A stretch of DNA of 6,338 nucleotides, from assembly GCA_023392995.1 (NCBI GenBank), contig JAEWMZ010000265.1, forward strand, positions 1 through 6,338, read 5' to 3'. The notes under the pieces are model-generated. The model was given only the letters and a program-made list of their open reading frames with translations. It searched no databases and was not told where the DNA came from. This DNA is from Bacillota bacterium (GTDB taxonomy: Bacteria > Bacillota > Clostridia > Lachnospirales > Lachnospiraceae). A program made the position numbers and the translations under genes. Of the stretch, positions 4,582 through 6,338 are shown piece by piece (position 1 is the first letter of the stretch; each line of letters opens with the position of its first letter).

Positions 4582-6057
4582 ATGTATATTCTTTCAATTG
4601 ATCAAAGTACGGCAGGAACAAAAGCCATCCTGTTCACTGCAGAGGGTGAATTAATCTCACGTACTGATCTTCCACACCGCCAGATTACCAACGATAAGGG
4701 TTGGGTTGAGCATGATCCGGTGGAGATATACCAAAACACAATCAAGGTCTGTAAAAAGGTAGTAGAAGAGAGTAAGCTGGATAAATCCCTAATCAAAGCC
4801 ATTGGAATCTCGAATCAGCGTGAAACCGCGGTATGCTGGAATAAAGAGACGGGGGAACCGGTTTATAATGCCATTGTATGGCAATGCGGCCGTGCGGCTG
4901 ATATTACAGAGGAGATCAGAAAAGCCGGTAAGGAAGAGTTGGTTCGTCGTGTTACAGGTCTGAATTTATCGCCCTTCTTCTCGGCACCAAAGTTCTCCTG
5001 GATTGTACGAAATGTACCAAAAGCGAAAGAGCTGCTGCAGGAAGATCAGCTCTATTGCGGCAATATCGATGCCTGGCTGCTCTATCAGCTTACGGGCGGA
5101 AAAGAGTTTAAAACCGACTACTCCAATGCCTCAAGAACCGAGTTATTAAATTTGGATACTCTGCAATGGGATTCGGATATGATAGAGCTCTTTCGCCTAA
5201 GAGAATCAGCTCTGCCAAAGATTCATCACAGTGATAGTATTTTTGGATATACAACACTAGAAGGGCTCTTTGATACACCGATCCCGATTCACGCTATGAT
5301 GGGGGACAGTCATGCCGCCCTTTATGCGAATGGCTGCCACAGCTCCTTCACAGCAAAGGCAACCTTCGGAACCGGAACCTCCGTAATGATGAATGCCGGA
5401 TTCGAACGTCCCAAGACAACCTCAAAGGGTGTGGTAGAATCCCTGGCCTGGGGAATAAACAAAAAGATAAGCTATTCCCTGGAAGGCAATATCAACTATA
5501 GCGGAGCCATTATCAAATGGCTGATAGAAGATATCAAGCTAATTGCAAATGCGAAAGAATCCGAGGAAATTGCAGCCTCCACCGAAAGCACCAACGGAGT
5601 CTACCTTGTTCCTGCATTTTCCGGTCTCGGAGCTCCTTACTGGAACAATGAAGCAAGAGCAATCCTGTGTGGAATGTCAGCCTCCACAAAAAAAGAGCAT
5701 ATTGTACGTGCCGCCCTGGAAGCCATCGCATTTCAAATCAAAGACATCGTAGAGGAGCTAAACACCTGCTGCCAAAATCCTCTTCACAAACTTTGCGTAG
5801 ATGGAGGCGCTACCAAAAACCAGCTCCTGATGCAGTTTGTAACCGACATCCTAAATGTTGACTTGGCTGTATCAAAAACGGAAGAACTATCCGCCGCAGG
5901 CGTAGCCTACCTGGCTGCAATCGCCTCCGGCTGCACCACCACAGAAGCCATCTTCTCCCATGACCTTCACACCTCCATGAAACCACGCATGGGAGCCGAA
6001 CAGAGGGAAAAGAATTATGAGGGCTGGAAAAACGCAGTAAACCTGCTCTTAAAATAA
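4582..6057 (+). CDS. FGGY-family carbohydrate kinase, glycerol-kinase-like
   Basis: The 491-residue protein has the full length of an FGGY kinase, an ATP-dependent cytoplasmic sugar or polyol kinase with two actin-like domains. Domain one opens with SIDQSTAGTKAILF (5-18) and domain two holds FGTGTS (261-266), VPAFSGLGAPYW, VDGGATKNQLLMQF and the C-terminal LSAAGVAYLA. It is closer to glycerol kinase than to xylulokinase: NQRE (78-81), AIVWQ (97-101) and DYSNASRT (178-185) are shared. The pocket differs, however. Aligned to E. coli GlpK, Arg80, Glu81, Trp100 and Asp241 keep the contacts of Arg83, Glu84, Trp103 and Asp245, while Phe132 replaces Tyr135 and Ser242 replaces Gln246. No glycerol facilitator or glycerol phosphate dehydrogenase gene adjoins it. 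I infer a ketose or polyol substrate other than, or besides, glycerol, such as a short or branched pentulose. The gene ends with tandem TAA stops and is 137 bp after the transketolase genes, probably in the same operon. Confidence 0.9.
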   Translation: MYILSIDQSTAGTKAILFTAEGELISRTDLPHRQITNDKGWVEHDPVEIYQNTIKVCKKVVEESKLDKSLIKAIGISNQRETAVCWNKETGEPVYNAIVWQCGRAADITEEIRKAGKEELVRRVTGLNLSPFFSAPKFSWIVRNVPKAKELLQEDQLYCGNIDAWLLYQLTGGKEFKTDYSNASRTELLNLDTLQWDSDMIELFRLRESALPKIHHSDSIFGYTTLEGLFDTPIPIHAMMGDSHAALYANGCHSSFTAKATFGTGTSVMMNAGFERPKTTSKGVVESLAWGINKKISYSLEGNINYSGAIIKWLIEDIKLIANAKESEEIAASTESTNGVYLVPAFSGLGAPYWNNEARAILCGMSASTKKEHIVRAALEAIAFQIKDIVEELNTCCQNPLHKLCVDGGATKNQLLMQFVTDILNVDLAVSKTEELSAAGVAYLAAIASGCTTTEAIFSHDLHTSMKPRMGAEQREKNYEGWKNAVNLLLK

Positions 6058-6263
6058 TAAAACAATCAAATTCAATACATGATTAACGAACTAAAAGCAA
6101 AAATCAGAATTAAATAAAATAAAAAATAGTAGCAAGCAAGTAGTTCTAGATATTAGTATGACCAACAACACAATAGCTAATTATAATATTTAATTCATCG
6201 CAAGCAAATAGAATCAAAGAACAAATAGAAAAGAAGAAAAGTTAAAGAACAAAGAATCACAAC
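6058..6263. other. A-rich intergenic region with short direct repeats
   Basis: No gene is supported here. The plus strand is strongly A-rich. GCAAGCAAGTAG (6132-6143) recurs as GCAAGCAAATAG (6200-6211), and AAAGAACAAA occurs at 6216-6225 and 6244-6253. No convincing intrinsic terminator for the kinase operon was found. On the minus strand, 6210-6260 reads as pyrimidine-rich sequence directly after the stop of the possible leftward gene. Confidence 0.5.
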
Positions 6264-6338
6264 CTATATCCCTGAAACTTCGCAGTCCACAGCACCTGCC
6301 AGGCTTGCTTCATCAGCGGCAAAACCCCTGCCGAACCA
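6264..6338 (-). CDS. Possible C-terminal end of a leftward gene cut by the window edge
   Basis: The minus strand is open from the right edge for 24 codons to a TAG at 6266-6264, giving a fragment that ends ADEASLAGAVDCEVSGI. The base composition changes abruptly from A-rich intergenic to balanced GC just at the stop, as expected at a gene end. A second minus-strand frame is also open over most of this stretch, so the frame is uncertain. I do not recognise the protein. If real, this gene converges on the sugar operon and is not part of it. Confidence 0.35.
   Translation of the reverse strand, partial: WFGRGFAADEASLAGAVDCEVSGI

Noticed and set aside
4582..6057. Assignment of the kinase as glpK
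   Set aside because: Overall similarity is high, but two glycerol-contact residues differ and no glycerol-use genes adjoin it; the context points to a ketose or polyol pathway.

Overview
The window looks like a piece of a low-to-moderate GC Gram-positive chromosome, most likely a clostridial or Lachnospiraceae-type Firmicute. This is an inference from very AT-rich intergenic DNA, near-consensus sigma-A promoters (TTGACA-17-TAAAAT and TTGACT-17-TACAAT), strong GGAGG ribosome binding sites before almost every gene, and proteins of clostridial type. The species cannot be named from the sequence alone.

Layout. Positions 1-268 hold no convincing gene but contain a perfect 11-bp stem-loop (41-66). 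A LacI-family regulator runs leftwards (269-1288). A 392-bp divergent control region follows (1289-1680). It has one good promoter for the regulator, one good promoter for the rightward operon, a set of CTAAAT repeats and a small inverted repeat. The rightward operon has four genes: a nucleoside-hydrolase-fold protein (1681-2676), the N-terminal half of a split transketolase (2698-3510), its C-terminal half (3512-4444), and, after a 137-bp gap with a long stem-loop, an FGGY carbohydrate kinase resembling glycerol kinase (4582-6057). An A-rich gap follows (6058-6263). The last 75 bp may be the tail of a leftward gene that enters from the right edge.

How the genes may work together. The set reads as a sugar-regulated catabolic operon. 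The hydrolase-like enzyme could release a sugar from a glycosidic substrate. The kinase could phosphorylate a ketose, and the split transketolase could move a two-carbon unit from the phosphorylated ketose to an aldose phosphate, feeding the pentose phosphate pathway and glycolysis. A split transketolase plus an FGGY kinase is also the core of the published D-apiose/apulose transketolase pathway (AptA, AptB, AptK). That makes apulose or a related short or branched ketose a testable candidate, not a demonstrated one. No isomerase, dehydrogenase or transporter lies in the window, so the pathway as seen is incomplete. The most unusual points are the CxCxC variant of the hydrolase metal motif and the altered glycerol pocket of the kinase.
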